Shown here: positions 45,253-56,625 of the stretch, in pieces
Numbering within the stretch: the stretch's first letter is position 1
Layout: every line of letters begins with the position of its first letter
Assembly (NCBI GenBank): GCA_030789695.1
Contig: CM061142.1
Coordinates: 798,673,258 to 798,737,257, forward strand
Direction: 5' to 3'
Length of the DNA: 64,000 nucleotides
DNA from: Scilla litardierei
Taxonomy: Eukaryota; Streptophyta; Magnoliopsida; Asparagales; Asparagaceae
The notes under the pieces: model-generated
Database searches by the model: none
The model's input: only the letters and a program-made list of their open reading frames with translations
What the model was told of the DNA's origin: nothing
Program-made: the position numbers and the translations under genes

Positions 45253-46970
45253 GAACTCTTCCTCGTCCTCGAGGAAGACGAGTGAGAGTAGGAGCTCGGA
45301 GGGAGAAAATAGAGAGGAAGAAAGAAAATGAAAACTCTAAATCCTAGATCGTCAGTCAGAGCCAACAAAATCAAAAACGACACACCAAGCAAGCAAACGC
45401 CAAATCACACCACTAAACCTAGGAAAACGAGTCCAAATAAGTGTCGTGGGCCCACGCGGTGAAGCGCGAGTGAGTGTGGTCGTGTGCTAGCAAACGCTTT
45501 CTACAATGTGCTATGAGGCTCGATATACACAAATCCAAGATACGACCCAAATATCGATTCCAATTGAATTAAGCGGCGAATATATAGTTCAAGCACGCAT
45601 GAGAATAGAGAGAATCGAAACATATCATGCGTTAGGGACTCCACAACTAGGGTTAAGGAAATCACGCCACTATAGCCTAGATACTAGCTAAAAAGTTCCT
45701 AAGCCAAGTGTTTTCGATAACGATGGGGGTTGAGATGATGTGGAGTAGAACACTCGGTGCAAATTCTCGCCTTCCCTTTATTCTCGGTAAGTAGGAAAAA
45801 ATATTCACACGGAAATTTTTTTGGGTTTTGGGTATTTGTAATTTTTTTGGATTTTTGGCTATACAGTCTTTTTTGTTCTTTTCTTTTTGGGTTTTTCTTT
45901 TCTCTTTTTTTTTGGATTTTTGGGTTTTTGGCTATACACATGTGCACTCTCCCAAGTGGGAGAACGGTACACGACGAGGGGATTTGCACCAAGTAAAACA
46001 AAAAAGAAGTCGAAATCTAAACACTTGGGCAAAGGAAACTATTCTCGCTAAATAGAGCATATGCTAAATGGGTTATCCTAGTCCTTAATTGTGGAATCCC
46101 GACGCATGCGAATTGAAATATATGATATAAATATTGCATGCATATAGTAGAAACAAATACTGCATATTCAAATCGAAGCATGATAATCTAGGGGTCATTC
46201 CTGGACAGGTATATAAAGTAAAATCATCAAGTAGAAGCACATCAAATAGCTAGGCACGACGCACGACTCACAAGAAAGCTAAGTGGACCCACGATGCGTG
46301 AAATGCAAGAGGACTCGAAACCCTAGGGTTAGTGAGTGTGATTATCGATGCAATGCTAGGTGTGTGTGACTTTGTGGTGATTCATCATAGGATTCATCTC
46401 TAGGAGAAAGAGCTAAAAAGAAGAAAAGAAAAAATAAAAACACGATGAAAACGTCTCAAAAAATGAAAAAGAAGGACTCAAACGACGCACACAGTGCGAC
46501 TCCCCCAAGCTGAAGTTTGCATTGCCCTCAATGCAATATGAGTGAGTACGGGAGGGCAATGAAGATGGGGGGGAATACGCACCGACACAAAAAGAAATGG
46601 AAAAGAGGAAAACACCGAGATGATACTTAAAATAAAGAAAGATCAAAATCAAAATCAAACAACACGAAAATAAAAATAAAATCACATGACACGACACTCA
46701 GAAAATGAAAAACAAGCACACACACAAAAATGAGAAAAACAAACAAAACACGACAGCACACCAAAATAGACATCCCCCAAGCTAAACATGCCCGTGCTAG
46801 CGAAATGATATGATCAATGAAATGCAGAGATATGCAAGGGGTAGTCAATAACAAATAAGGTGAAATCAGAAAGCGACACGTGAATGGTTCCCCCCTCCGA
46901 CGGATACAAAGCAGGGCCCCGAAAAGACAGATGGGCACAAATATGGGGGGGCAAAAGAGGGAAAGAAAGA
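45253..46970 (-). other. X 3' tail, no gene seen
   Basis: Homologous to 1-2041 of the plus copy without its foldback and microsatellites. It includes the internal PPT-like box at about 46501-46540 and pyrimidine tracts. ORFs here are compositional. Confidence 0.75.
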
Positions 46971-47315
46971 TCAAGCAGGGGCACCACCCTCTGGAGGTGG
47001 TGACGGGGGCCTGCGCTGTGGACCAGGGGTTGTGGGGGGTGGAATGTGGAGCTCGGAGACGTCGGGTGGGGCTTCACAGATGTGGCGAATGAAGTTTTGA
47101 AGAAAGGGGAGGTCACGGTCGACGGACTCCTCGGTTATCCGACCACCCTGCCCAGCTAGGAGGATCATGGCCGTGAATTGATCGGCTTGGTCTTGATCGG
47201 GGGTAGATGGGTTGGAGGTGGTGGGCTGAGCGGGGGGCTGTGCGCGACGAGCGCGATGGGTGGGCCTAGGGTTCGAAGAGCTGTTGTCGGTGGGTTTAAC
47301 AAGACGGGGAGGCAT
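46971..47315 (-). CDS. X third ORF, short MPPR protein
   Basis: 114 residues from ATG at 47315: MPPRLVKPTD, a basic/proline-rich head, a small segment ITEESVDRDLPFLQNF, and a PPP-rich tail. Its position after the palindrome cluster and its MPPR start match the much longer third ORFs of Y (7067) and Z (56084), but the FRDDA...F domain is missing. It may be an internally deleted remnant. Function unknown. Confidence 0.5.
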   Translation of the reverse strand: MPPRLVKPTDNSSSNPRPTHRARRAQPPAQPTTSNPSTPDQDQADQFTAMILLAGQGGRITEESVDRDLPFLQNFIRHICEAPPDVSELHIPPPTTPGPQRRPPSPPPEGGAPA

Positions 47316-47764
47316 TGTGCGGGTGTCGTGTGTGCGTGCGAGTATGTAAAAGTACAATGAATCAACACAAACACGAAATACGGCCAACGAGCAAATGGAA
47401 TATCTGGGGTAAAAAATAAAAATTGAGCAAAGGAGCGAGTTTACCCAAATGAGATGAAGATCATTGCTCGTAGACGCCCCGATGCTACGCGACAGGAGCA
47501 CGCTGTGAAGCTGCGGCGACTTCTTCAACAAGGTTCGATATTGGGGAGAATGGGTGAAAGTTAGGGTTTTGTGTGTGTGTGGGATTGAGGAGAATGGAGA
47601 GAAATCGATGGTGGATGGGTAGGGAGATGGCGGGGAAAGACGATCGAGGTTGATTTTGGGGAAGAAAGAAGGTAGGCGCACGAGGAAGAGGCGAAACGGC
47701 GGCTCCGGATTCGAAAATGCTGAGTGCGGATCGAATGGGCGGTCGGGTGTATTTATAGGGCTTT
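47316..47764 (-). other. X spacer ahead of third ORF
   Basis: Non-coding leader to the short ORF. A longer frame runs in from 47681, but its extra part lacks resemblance to Y or Z. No other signal seen. Confidence 0.5.
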
Positions 47765-48120
47765 AAGTCGAACCGATCGGGTGACTTGTCACCCGATCGG
47801 TTGACGGTTAGGTCGAAATTTCTTGCCGAAGAATTGCTACAGGCGAACCGGTCGGTTGACTTGTCAACCGATCGGTTGGCCGCTCCACTCATTTTCCCGA
47901 GAATTGAGGGCTGCTCACCCGGTCACGTCAACCGAGCGCGCTCGAACTCAACCGATCGGTTGATATTCCCCAAAAATTTCCGAGAGTTCTCCCCAGCTCA
48001 CCCGGTCTGTTACCCGGTCTCCTCATTCTTCAACCGATCGGTTCATTTGGGGACATATTTCGGCTTGTATCTGATACATCCCAACCGATCGGGTGAGTTA
48101 TCAACCGATCGGTTGGGGCT
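47765..48120. repeat. CCGATCGG palindromes in X interior
   Basis: About ten CAACCGATCGGTTGA / CACCCGATCGGTTG words between pol and the third ORF, the same word as in the X LTRs. Y and Z have their own words at the equivalent place. Confidence 0.88.
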
Positions 48121-48239
48121 TTGTTTCATGCAAAAACCAACAGATTGTCTAAGTCCCCGAACGGATGTTCTCGCGGCTGATTTTATTTATAAAAATAGAT
48201 AAAATAAAGTCAAAAATAACGCTAAAAATGGGGAAAAAG

Positions 48240-48300
48240 TTTAGAACATGGGTTGCCTCCCATGAAGCGCACTTGTTTAACGTCGTTGGCTCGACGCTCG
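48240..48300 (-). other. Athila post-pol signature of X
   Basis: On the minus strand: GTCGAGCCAACGACGTTAAA, then AAGTGCGCTTCATGGGAGGC AACCCAT. Matches the blocks at 5818-5880 and 54422-54475. Confidence 0.75.
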
Positions 48301-48309
48301 CAGCGGTGG

Positions 48310-51300
48310 TCAATTAGGATCCGGGGGGTTAGAGAAAGAGTTGTCGCTCGTTGGGGATCCGACCGGAGAGAATTCTGGTTCTCCAACTGCATAGTGTTTC
48401 AGATGCTGCCCGTTCACTTTAAACGGCTCATCCCTTCCCATTATCTCGATAGCCCCATGCGGGAAAACCTTGGTGACGCGGAACGGTCCCGACCATCTTG
48501 ACTTGAGTTTCCCAGGAAAGAGCTTCATCCTTGAGTTGAACAGGAGAACTAAGTCCCCTTCTTTGAATTCCCTCTTTAAGATTCGCTTATAGTGCCACCG
48601 CTTCAGCTTCTCCTTGTAGATCTTGGTGTTCTCATAGGCATTGAGCCGGATTTCGTCGAGCTCGTTGAGTTGTAGCTGCCGGTGCACTCCTACCTTCTTG
48701 GTGTCGAAGTTCAGATTCTTAACTGCCCAATATGCCTTATGTTCCAATTCCACAGGAAGATGGCAAGCTTTCCCATAGACGAGCCGGTAGGGAGTTGTGC
48801 CGATAGGAGTTTTAAATGCCGTCCTGTAGGCCCAAAGCGCGTCAGGGAGCTTTGATGACCAGTCCTTTCTGGAATTGGCCACCGTCTTTTCTAGTATGCT
48901 TTTAATCTCCCGGTTAGAGACTTCCGCCTGACCGCTGGTCTGCGGGTGGTAGGCACGCCCCACCCGGTGTTGTACCCCGTATTTTTTCAAGAGGGCCTCA
49001 AATTTCTTCTCTATAAAGTGGCTCCCTCCGTCACTGATCAGGACACGAGGTACACCGAACCGCGGGAAGATGTTGCTTTTAAAGAACTTGGCCACCACTC
49101 TGGAATCGTTGGTTGGACTAGCCACCGCTTCAACCCATTTCGACACGTAGTCCACGGCCACCAAGATATACTGGTTCCCCGAGGAAGAAAGGAACGGTCC
49201 CATAAAGTCCACTCCCCATACATCGAAGATTTCTATCTCCAGGATGTAGTGTTGAGGCATCTCATTCCTTTTGGAGATATTCCCAGCTCTTTGGCATTTA
49301 TCGCAGGCTTGGACATAAACATGTGTGTCCCTGAAGAGTGTAGGCCAGTAGAATCCGCTTTGGAGAATTTTTGCGGTTGTCTTGTAGGTGCTCGCGTGCC
49401 CTCCACATTGCTGCCCATGGTAGTGGGAAATGATGGAAGTCGCCTCAGTTTCAGGGATGCATCTTTGTATCACCCCATCATTGCAGGTTTTGTATAGGTG
49501 GGGGTCATCCCAATAAAATTTGCGGACCTCATGAAAAAATTTCTTCTTCTGCTGAAAGCTCACATTGTGGGGAATAATGGCACAAGCCATATAATTTGCG
49601 ATGTCGGCGTACCAGGGGGTCCAGGAGGAAGAGACAGAGAAGAGATGCTCGTCAGGGAGTGAATCATCGATCGGTGTAGCATTTAAATCGAGAGTGGGCA
49701 TCCTGGACAGGTGATCGGTAACAACATTCTCCGCCCCCTTCTTGTCTCTGATTTCCAGGTCAAACTCCTGGAGGAGGAGAATCCATCTAATGAGTCGTGG
49801 CTTGGCTTCTTTCTTGTTCAATAGGTATTTAAGAGCCGCGTGATCCGTGTGTACGATCACCTTGGCGCCAACGAGATATTGTCGGAATTTATCCATGGCG
49901 TAGATCACCGCGAGCAATTCTTTTTCTGTGGTAGTATAATTTCTTTGGGCGGCATCAAGGGTTTTGCTCGTATAATATATGACATGAAGATTTTTATCCT
50001 TCCTCTGCCCTAGGACGGCACCAACCGCATAATCACTAGCGTCACACATCAGCTCAAAGGGCAGTTTCCAGTTTGGTGGCTGTATTATGGGTGCGGAAAT
50101 CAATGCTTGCTTCAAAGTGCGGAAGGCCTCCATACACTCCTCGTTGAAGACGAAAGGTGCGTCCTTCACGAGGAGTTGGGTCAGAGGCATGGAAATCTTC
50201 GAGAAGTCTTTTATGAAGCGGCGATAAAATCCCGCGTGTCCTAAGAAACCACAAACTCCTCGAAGATTGTGTGGTGGTGGAAGCTTTTCAATCACTTCAA
50301 CTTTAGCCTTATCAACCTCGATTCCCCTCGAAGAGATGATGTGCCCCAGCACAACTCCCTCTTGGACCATGAAGTGGCACTTCTCCTAGTTTAGGACTAG
50401 TCCCTTTTCCTGACATCTCTCCAGGACCTTAGCGAGATTACTGAGGCACGAGTCAAATTTAGTTCCGCAGACGGAGAAGTCGTCCATGAAAACCTCCATG
50501 ATGTCTTGGGAATAGTCGAAGAAGATAGGGGACATGAGTCTTTGGAATGTAGCAGGGGTGTTACAAAGTCCGAACGGCATTCTTCTATAGGCATACGTCC
50601 CGAATGGGCAAGTGAAAGTCGTCTTCTCCTGGTCATCGTTATGAATAGGGATCTGAAGAAATCCTGAATACCCGTCCATGAAACAGAAATAATTATGCTT
50701 CGCCAGCCTCTCGAGCATCTGGTCAATAAAGGGGAGGGGGTAATGATCCTTCCTTGTAGCTTTGTTTAGCTTTCTATAGTTAATTCACATCATGTACCCC
50801 GTGATGGTCCTCGTTGGTATTAGCTCGTTCTTTTCATTGCGAACCACCGTCATTCCTCCTTTCTTGGGTACAACGTGCACCGGGCTAACCCAGCGACTAT
50901 CGGAGATAGGGTATATAATACCGGCATGTAGAAGCCTAACAATCTCTTTCTTTACAACTTCCATCATTATGGGATTCAACCTCCGCTGTGGCTCAATCGA
51001 GGAGGCTTGCTCATCTTCAAGCAGAATTCTGTGTGAGCAGAGGCCTAAGCTAACCCCTTTTAAATCCTCAATTGCATATCCGAATACTCCTTTAAACCTT
51101 TTTAAAACACCAAGAAGTTTGGTCATTTGGTCTTCGGGCAGTGAAGAGTTAACTATGATCGGAAGGGTCGAGCCAGCTCCCAAATATTCATATTTAAGCC
51201 CCGGTGGTAATTCTTTCATCTCAACTTCTTGGGGCCCTGACGCATACTTTTCAAGCTGAGCATCCTCAAGGGAAAGGAGTTCTTCGTGGATTTCTCGGAA

Positions 51301-51525
51301 GCCAGCATCCGGAATCTCACCCTCGGCCGTGGCTCCGCACGGCAAAATTTCGCAAGGTACAGTGGGAACGATCGAGGGAGGCACCGGGTCTCTTCCGAGC
51401 TCATCACAATTATCCGAGAAGAAGGCTTGTAGGTGAAAACAGGTTTCAATCATCGATGATTCTCCACAACTGTTTCTAGCTTCTCCATTGTCCAAAGACC
51501 GGGGACGCTCAATAGAAGTCTGCAA
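48310..51525 (-). pseudogene. pol: X pol: RT, RNase H, integrase
   Basis: Athila-type pol without protease. The frame opens around 51545 with no upstream ATG, then runs GLKYEYLGAGSTLP, RRLNPIMMEVVKKEI and WVSPVHVVPKKGG (RT fingers), DGYSGFLQI, RMPFGLCNTPATFQR and FMDDFSV (RT palm, about 50490), [16 protein letters not shown], RNase [18 protein letters not shown] and [10 protein letters not shown], integrase GGHASTYKT...[39 protein letters not shown] and the C-terminal GPFRVTKV. Only two nonsense codons: TGA 50785-50787 and TAG 50386-50388 (Trp in relatives). One frame throughout. Confidence 0.95.
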
Positions 51526-51545
51526 GGGATAGATTGATTCCTATC

Positions 51546-52094
51546 CAGCGTAGTCTACAAACCCGGTCGGGTGGCTCTCCTGACAAAACTCTGCGGTTAA
51601 CTCTTCTTCACTACATTCGAGACCATGGTTGTCGATATACACCACTTCACCGTGAGGAAAGGGAGTTGCCATGGCAAGGTGCTCCTGCGCATCTCGATAT
51701 CTCTGGCCTTCCACGACGACAGACAGGAGGGATAGTATATTCGAAGTATTCAGTGATTCTGCTAAGCTCTACGCCAAACAGCGGATATGGTGAGAGTGAT
51801 CCCAGATGTCTCCTGAAACTGCATGCAACATCCTTGTCGTGGGGTCGGGATCTTATACGAAAGGAGAGAGAGAGAACTGCACAAGTGGCAAACACGTCAA
51901 AAGCACATGTTGCATAAACGGGAACCGCAAGTTGCGATGGAAGCACGGCGATTCAGTCAATTAGCACTATACAATTACTATCCACAGTATGTCCAAGTGA
52001 AATCTAAAAGTGTAGAGTGCGAAAATTATCGCGAGGTAGGGATGAGAGCTAGACACGAGGGTTCAAGAGATCCTAAAATAACAAACACGTTGCC
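51546..52094 (-). other. X leader where gag-protease would be
   Basis: About 550 bases between the primer site and the open pol frame. No Gag or protease similarity in any minus-strand frame. This is the place of the missing ~2 kb. Confidence 0.75.
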
Positions 52095-52112
52095 TCCCCG
52101 GCAACGGCGCCA
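52095..52112 (-). promoter_or_regulatory. Primer-binding site of X
   Basis: On the minus strand TGGCGCCGTTGCCGGGGA, six bases after the LTR end. This form is typical of Athila/Tat elements and fits the 3' end of tRNA-Asp. Confidence 0.88.
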
Positions 52113-52118
52113 TAAACT

Positions 52119-53672
52119 TGACCGGCGCCCCCGTTTGCGGTATGGGCGCGGTGTCAGTTTACCGCAAGTGCACGGTTAGTGTAGGGTGCGGGTATATCGA
52201 ACTCAGGAAGGCGAGGTTGTACTTGAGTCAGGTAGGACCTAAATCACCCCGAGGGGCGAGCTAGCCCGAATCGGTAAATGGTTGTCACGGAAAGAAATGA
52301 AGGGTATGAACAACAAGAAAGAAAACCCGGGACTTTGGTTTCCAACCCGACGAGAGACTCTCTCCGATACGGCCTATGGGTATGGATAGCGATCGTGATT
52401 AGGGTCTAATGATGAGACGTTGCCTCTGAAAGTGGTACCGGCGTCCCATGGGCCCGATATTTTGGTCGGTGCCCGGGATGATACACCGGACTTCCCGGAT
52501 TCGATCAGTGGGCACTCCCGTGTCCATTAACACTGATCGATCCCGGGAGCACTAAGCCCGCAACGAAACTCCCAACGTCTCATCCTGCCGCTCCCGCGTG
52601 CTAGGATTCGACGTCTACGCTATGGGTGTGAGCTATGGCTAGGGAGTCAACCGCCAAGTTTATTCCCCCTTGGCCCAACGGTCAAAGGCGGTCTTTTTCC
52701 CGCCGATGACAATGAAACACCCCGCGTAACCGTTAGATTCCTAATCCCTATCGATTTCCTAACCCTATGGATGCATCGGAAAGAGCCCCCGAAGGGGTTT
52801 CCAACAAAATCCCAGATTTGGGAACTACTCACAAAAATCCATGAAAAAGCGATCTAAATAAAAATTAACCGTTGGAATCATAATCAGACGATTGTAATGC
52901 GGAAGTAATAGAGTAAGTAAGACAATACTAAAATTTGAGGAAGATCCGAAAACTTACAAAAGAACAGAAATTACAGCCGTCACAATGTGAGAAAACAGTA
53001 AAAAACTCGCAGCTCCCCGTTTCTGGAACCCTAGGGGTTCTATTTATAGACTCTCGCATCAACCGATCGGTTGACAAGTCAACCGATCGGTTGATCCGTT
53101 ACAAAATAATAACAGAAAACGGCGAGCTTTCACCCGATCACATGAACCGGTCGGGTGAGTTCTTGAGTGACCGGTTGGATCTTGACGCCGTCGGGTGAAG
53201 CGATCGGTTTGGTGCCCGTGTCTTCAGCTCCCCATCTTCAGCTACAGATGAACCGATCGGGTGAGAGTCACCCGATCGGTTGGCATTTTGCTCGAAAAAA
53301 CAGAGAACATGCCCCCGCTGAACCGGTCTGTGAACCGGTCGGGTGACTTCCATGTGAGCTCCGGCTGAGACCGGGTGGTGCACGCGTGCATCACCCGATC
53401 GGTTGGAGATGACCAACCGACCGGGTGAGGGGCTGAAAGATGAATTCTTCGACGTTTGATCCCCTGGATCATGCGTGACTCCTCCCGTTGCTCCGGGACT
53501 TGAGATATCATCGTTAAACGTCCCCTACGTGGCCAACCTCCTGCAAACACGGATAAACAAAGAAAAGTGAAAGAAAACGAGAAAATACGAGAAAACGAAT
53601 AAAACACAGCGAAAAACACGGGGAAACACAAAAGAAAACGTGCGTGAATATATGAAATATAAACGCACGTCA
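52119..53672 (-). repeat. 5' LTR of minus X
   Basis: 1554 bp; on the minus strand it starts TGACGTGCG at 53672 and ends GGCGCCGGTCA at 52119. TATA box at 53041-53048 (minus), palindrome cluster at 53056-53430. It is the uninterrupted counterpart of the A2-split LTR. Confidence 0.95.
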
Positions 53673-53677
53673 CCGGA

Positions 53678-54155
53678 TCCCGGGAGTTTCACGGTGTCGT
53701 ACTCCGTTGGCGGTACCCATATTAGTAGAGCATTGATTGACTTAGGAACGTGCATTAGTTAGATGTTGCTCACTATCTTTAAGAGGCTAAATACCGGGAC
53801 AAAACTTGAGCCTACTGATATGAGTATTCAATTGGCGGATCACTCTATTACTTATTTGGTAGGCATTGCACGCGACATCATCCTGCAAATACCTACTGGG
53901 CTATGCGTGCAGGTAGATTTTGTGATTATAGACATACCGGAGAAAGGTAGTTTGCAGATCATATTGGGGCATCCATTCATGGCGACGGCTGGAGTCTTGA
54001 TCGACATCCGTGAGGGGACGCTATCTTTGAACGTGGGAAATATTGATGTTCAATTCCGCTTGCAAAAGCCTATGAAGAAACGCCCACCATCGGAAGATGC
54101 TAATTATCTTGATCTCTTGGAGGATGAAGCTACTTATGAACATACCATGGAGTAG
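53678..54155 (+). pseudogene. Z protease, right part
   Basis: Begins PGSFTVSYSVGGTHISR, then DLGTC at the active site (Y has DLGAS), a TAG at about 53760, then FKRLNTGTKLEPTDM, IILGHPFMAT and DIREGTLSLNVG. The Asp-Leu-Gly is intact but the following Ala is Thr, and the stop lies just after the active site. Ends at 54155 without reaching RT. Confidence 0.85.
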
Positions 54156-54170
54156 ATCTCCAAAGACCTG

Positions 54171-54410
54171 GTGAAGATGAGCTTAGAAGATGACATCGAC
54201 ATCGTACACAACAAGGCGGTGGCCGCCTACCTACGAGTTCTTGACGAAGAGCCCCCGGACATATACTTGCACCACCAAGAACCGGAGGCAACGATCTTTA
54301 TGGCCGAGGAGGGCCATCAAAGCGAGGCGCGTCAAATACCACCGCATGTGATCATTGGGAAGCTTGATGGGCGTATTTTATATGCGTCCAACATCCTTGA
54401 TCGTCATTGA
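54171..54410 (+). CDS. Z linker ORF after protease
   Basis: 79 residues, acidic, ending GKLDGRILYASNILDRH, matching the tail of the Y linker ORF. No RT or integrase lies between it and the protease. No domain recognised. Confidence 0.45.
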   Translation: MKMSLEDDIDIVHNKAVAAYLRVLDEEPPDIYLHHQEPEATIFMAEEGHQSEARQIPPHVIIGKLDGRILYASNILDRH

Positions 54411-54421
54411 AAATCTAAAAG

Positions 54422-54475
54422 GAGTCGAGCTTACGACTTAAAACAAGCAATTATCGGGAGGCAACCCGATTTTCT
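54422..54475 (+). other. Athila post-pol signature of Z
   Basis: GTCGAGCTTACGACTTAAAA, then CGGGAGGCAACCCGA. Same block as Y and X. Confidence 0.7.
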
Positions 54476-54689
54476 TTCCCTTAGTTTTTGTTTTTCTTTT
54501 TGTTTTTCTTTTCCTATTCAAAAACCAAATAAATACGTTTTTAATTCTATAAAAGTACAAAAACATAAAAATCTGATGAGTTCTTCCTTCTATAGGTTAA
54601 ACAGGAGAGAGCGCCAAACGATGAAAAGAAGGAGAAGGAACCAAGAGGAAGGCACCTTAGAGCAATACAAGCTTGGGAAAAGAGTTCCA

Positions 54690-55240
54690 GGTGACTCGAC
54701 TGAGTAGGTACCCTACTCGATCGAGTCACATTCAGATGGAGAAAGGCTGCAAAAACGCGCTCTGGAAATCAAACGCGACTCGACCGAGTAGTACCCTACT
54801 CGGTCTAGCTACAGTCAGAGCTGTAGAGAGCTGGAGGAATAGACAAAAAGTCGCTCTGGAAATCAATTATGACTCGATCGAGTAGTACCCTACTCGGTCG
54901 AGCTATAGACAGAGCCCAAAAATGTCGAAAAAGAGCACTCTGTTTCTAATTCAACTCGACCGAGTAGCTTCACTACTCAGTCGAGCTATAGGAGGAGTCC
55001 AAAAGTGCTAAAAAGGGTGCTCGGGAAAGCTTAATGGACTCGACCGAGTAGCTACCCTACTCGACCGAGCTACAGGGAGAATAAAAGAGAGCTGAAAACA
55101 ACAATATGTTTCAATTCAGCTCGACCGAGCTGAGTAAGCAGCTCGGTCGAGTACTAGGGCACAAATTCTGAGCTAAAATTCTCATATTTTATACCTTTTA
55201 TGCTCGACCGAGCAGCTAGCGCTGCTCGGCCCGAGCAGCG
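54690..55240. repeat. CTCGACCGAG palindrome cluster in Z
   Basis: About 14 copies of ACTCGACCGAGTAG / CTACTCGGTCGAG words, paired in opposite orientation around 10-20 bases (e.g. GACTCGACCGAGTAG facing CTACTCGGTCGAG). The Z word differs from the Y word CTCGGCCGAG by one base. Confidence 0.85.
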
Positions 55241-55464
55241 ACTTACTCAGCTAGGGCCCACACTTAACCAAACTCGACTCGGTTTATTTAAATACGACCC
55301 GACTCGGATTAAAACCCTAATCCTAATCGAAATCACCCCCCAAAATCCCGAGCTCTCCCTAACCCTAGCCCCAATCCTACTCAGTCCGACCACCGCGCTG
55401 TCGCCACTGCCACGTGCTCCACTTGAGCGCCATCGACCTCGCCATCATTCGGTCTGCCCTCTCT

Positions 55465-55535
55465 TCCCCTCTTTCTCTTTCTCTTTCTCTCTCTTTCCCT
55501 CTATTTCTCTCTATCTCTCTCCACCCTCATTCATT
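55465..55535. repeat. CT-rich microsatellite
   Basis: TCTTTCTCTTTCTCTCTCTT-type low-complexity tract in the Z spacer; surrounding 55241-56083 shows no convincing gene. Confidence 0.8.
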
Positions 55536-56083
55536 GTCGCCGCCCTCCCCTAGCTTCGGCTCCTCGTCGAAGCAGCGCCGACGATGCAACAACCCCCTCC
55601 CTATTCTCTACCCCCTCTCACCTCTCTCCCCACTCTCCATGCTTTCCCTTAAATCTTGCTAGCCCCTTACTCCGACGTCTCGTCGAAGCCGTGTCACGCT
55701 CGTCGCCCGAGCACAACTCGTGCTCGGGCCGAGCAGCCCACACCACCACCCATTCACCCCCTCTTCATCCCCTCCATCATCCCTCTCATCCTCCCCATCT
55801 CTACCAATTTCGAATCCCCAAACCCTAATTCTTTCAATTTTGATCCCCAAACCCTATGAAATTCTTAAATATATGCTAAAATCACTTTCTCATCATATTA
55901 CAGATATACATGTAGCTTTCCAAGGAGGAGCATGGTTTGGAGCAGCTTAGGGGATCATTTTGGGTCCAGACTACGCACGTGCATGCTTCATTGCTTTTGT
56001 AGCGACGATCGGTGTTGGTATACTCTTTCCACACTTTATTTTTTTCATTATTACCATATCATCGTCGCTAGCACTTTCGCACG

Positions 56084-56625
56084 ATGCCTCCTCTCCTTAG
56101 GCCAAGGAAGCCACCTCCGGCCCAGAAGAGGAAGGCGAACACTGGTCACTCCTCTTCACGGCCGGCTAACCCATGTCGTACACGCTCACCCGCACCCGAG
56201 GAGTACTTGGGCGATTCGTCGTCCTCGTCCTACTGGTCCTGATCTCCTTCTCCTGTGCCTATAGCCATAGAGGCCCTACACACCACCCACACTATATCGT
56301 TCCACCCATCCCCACCACTACTCCTCCACCTGTCCAGTTCCTCCACCACCTACCCTGAGGACGAATGATATCTTCTTCAGGGACGACGCTCGCTGCGAGC
56401 GTTTCGTAGCCATGTCCCACCGCACCATCGTCCCTACCCGATTTACTCACGTCCCTACCCTCCAGCACCTTGGACTCCTACAGGGTGTCCATAGGCTATA
56501 CCAGACCATAGGTTTTGACTGCCTACTTGCTACCCACGCCTGCATGTACACGTGCCTCACCCTCGAGGCGTTGAGCTCCATTGCCATCACCCCAGCGGGT
56601 GATGGCATTAGCTGCAGGCTGCTTG
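56084..56625 (+). pseudogene. Z third ORF, start only
   Basis: ATG 56084 (MPPLLRPRKPPPAQKRKA) with a basic proline-rich head, a stop near 56237, and in another frame FFRDDARCERFVAMSHRTIV PTRF and HLGLLQGVHRLYQTIGF, which parallel FRDDAQRVQF ... GWRDFL in Y. U is inserted at 56626, so the rest lies beyond the window. Confidence 0.65.

Larger units (their letters stand above)
35575..53672 (-). mobile_element. Athila-like element X (minus copy), pol-only
   Basis: Bounded by CCGGA at 35570-35574 and 53673-53677. The 5' LTR is on the right (52119-53672, 1554 bp), the 3' LTR on the left (35575-36962 plus 45071-45238, 1556 bp), split by A2. The interior carries a tRNA-Asp type primer site, a short leader, pol from just after the protease through integrase, the post-pol signature, a palindrome cluster, a short MPPR ORF and a tail. 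Gag and protease are missing. The LTRs differ at many sites (a dozen or so in the first 400 bp by eye), mostly transitions. Confidence 0.93.
24421..56625 (+). mobile_element. Athila-like Ty3 element Z, oldest layer
   Basis: Z is visible in pieces: 5' LTR remnant (24421 to about 25415), gag (25614-27081), post-gag and protease (35103-35574 plus 53678-54155), linker ORF, post-pol signature, palindrome cluster and start of the third ORF (56084-56625). It is broken by A1, by minus-strand X and by U, each with flanking evidence. Like Y it has gag and protease but no reverse transcriptase or integrase. Its coding parts are heavily mutated, consistent with being the oldest element. Confidence 0.8.

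Noticed and set aside
54673..54885. Small ORF in the Z palindrome cluster as a gene
   Set aside because: It consists of the CTCGACCGAG words and changes frame with each unit; no counterpart in Y or X.
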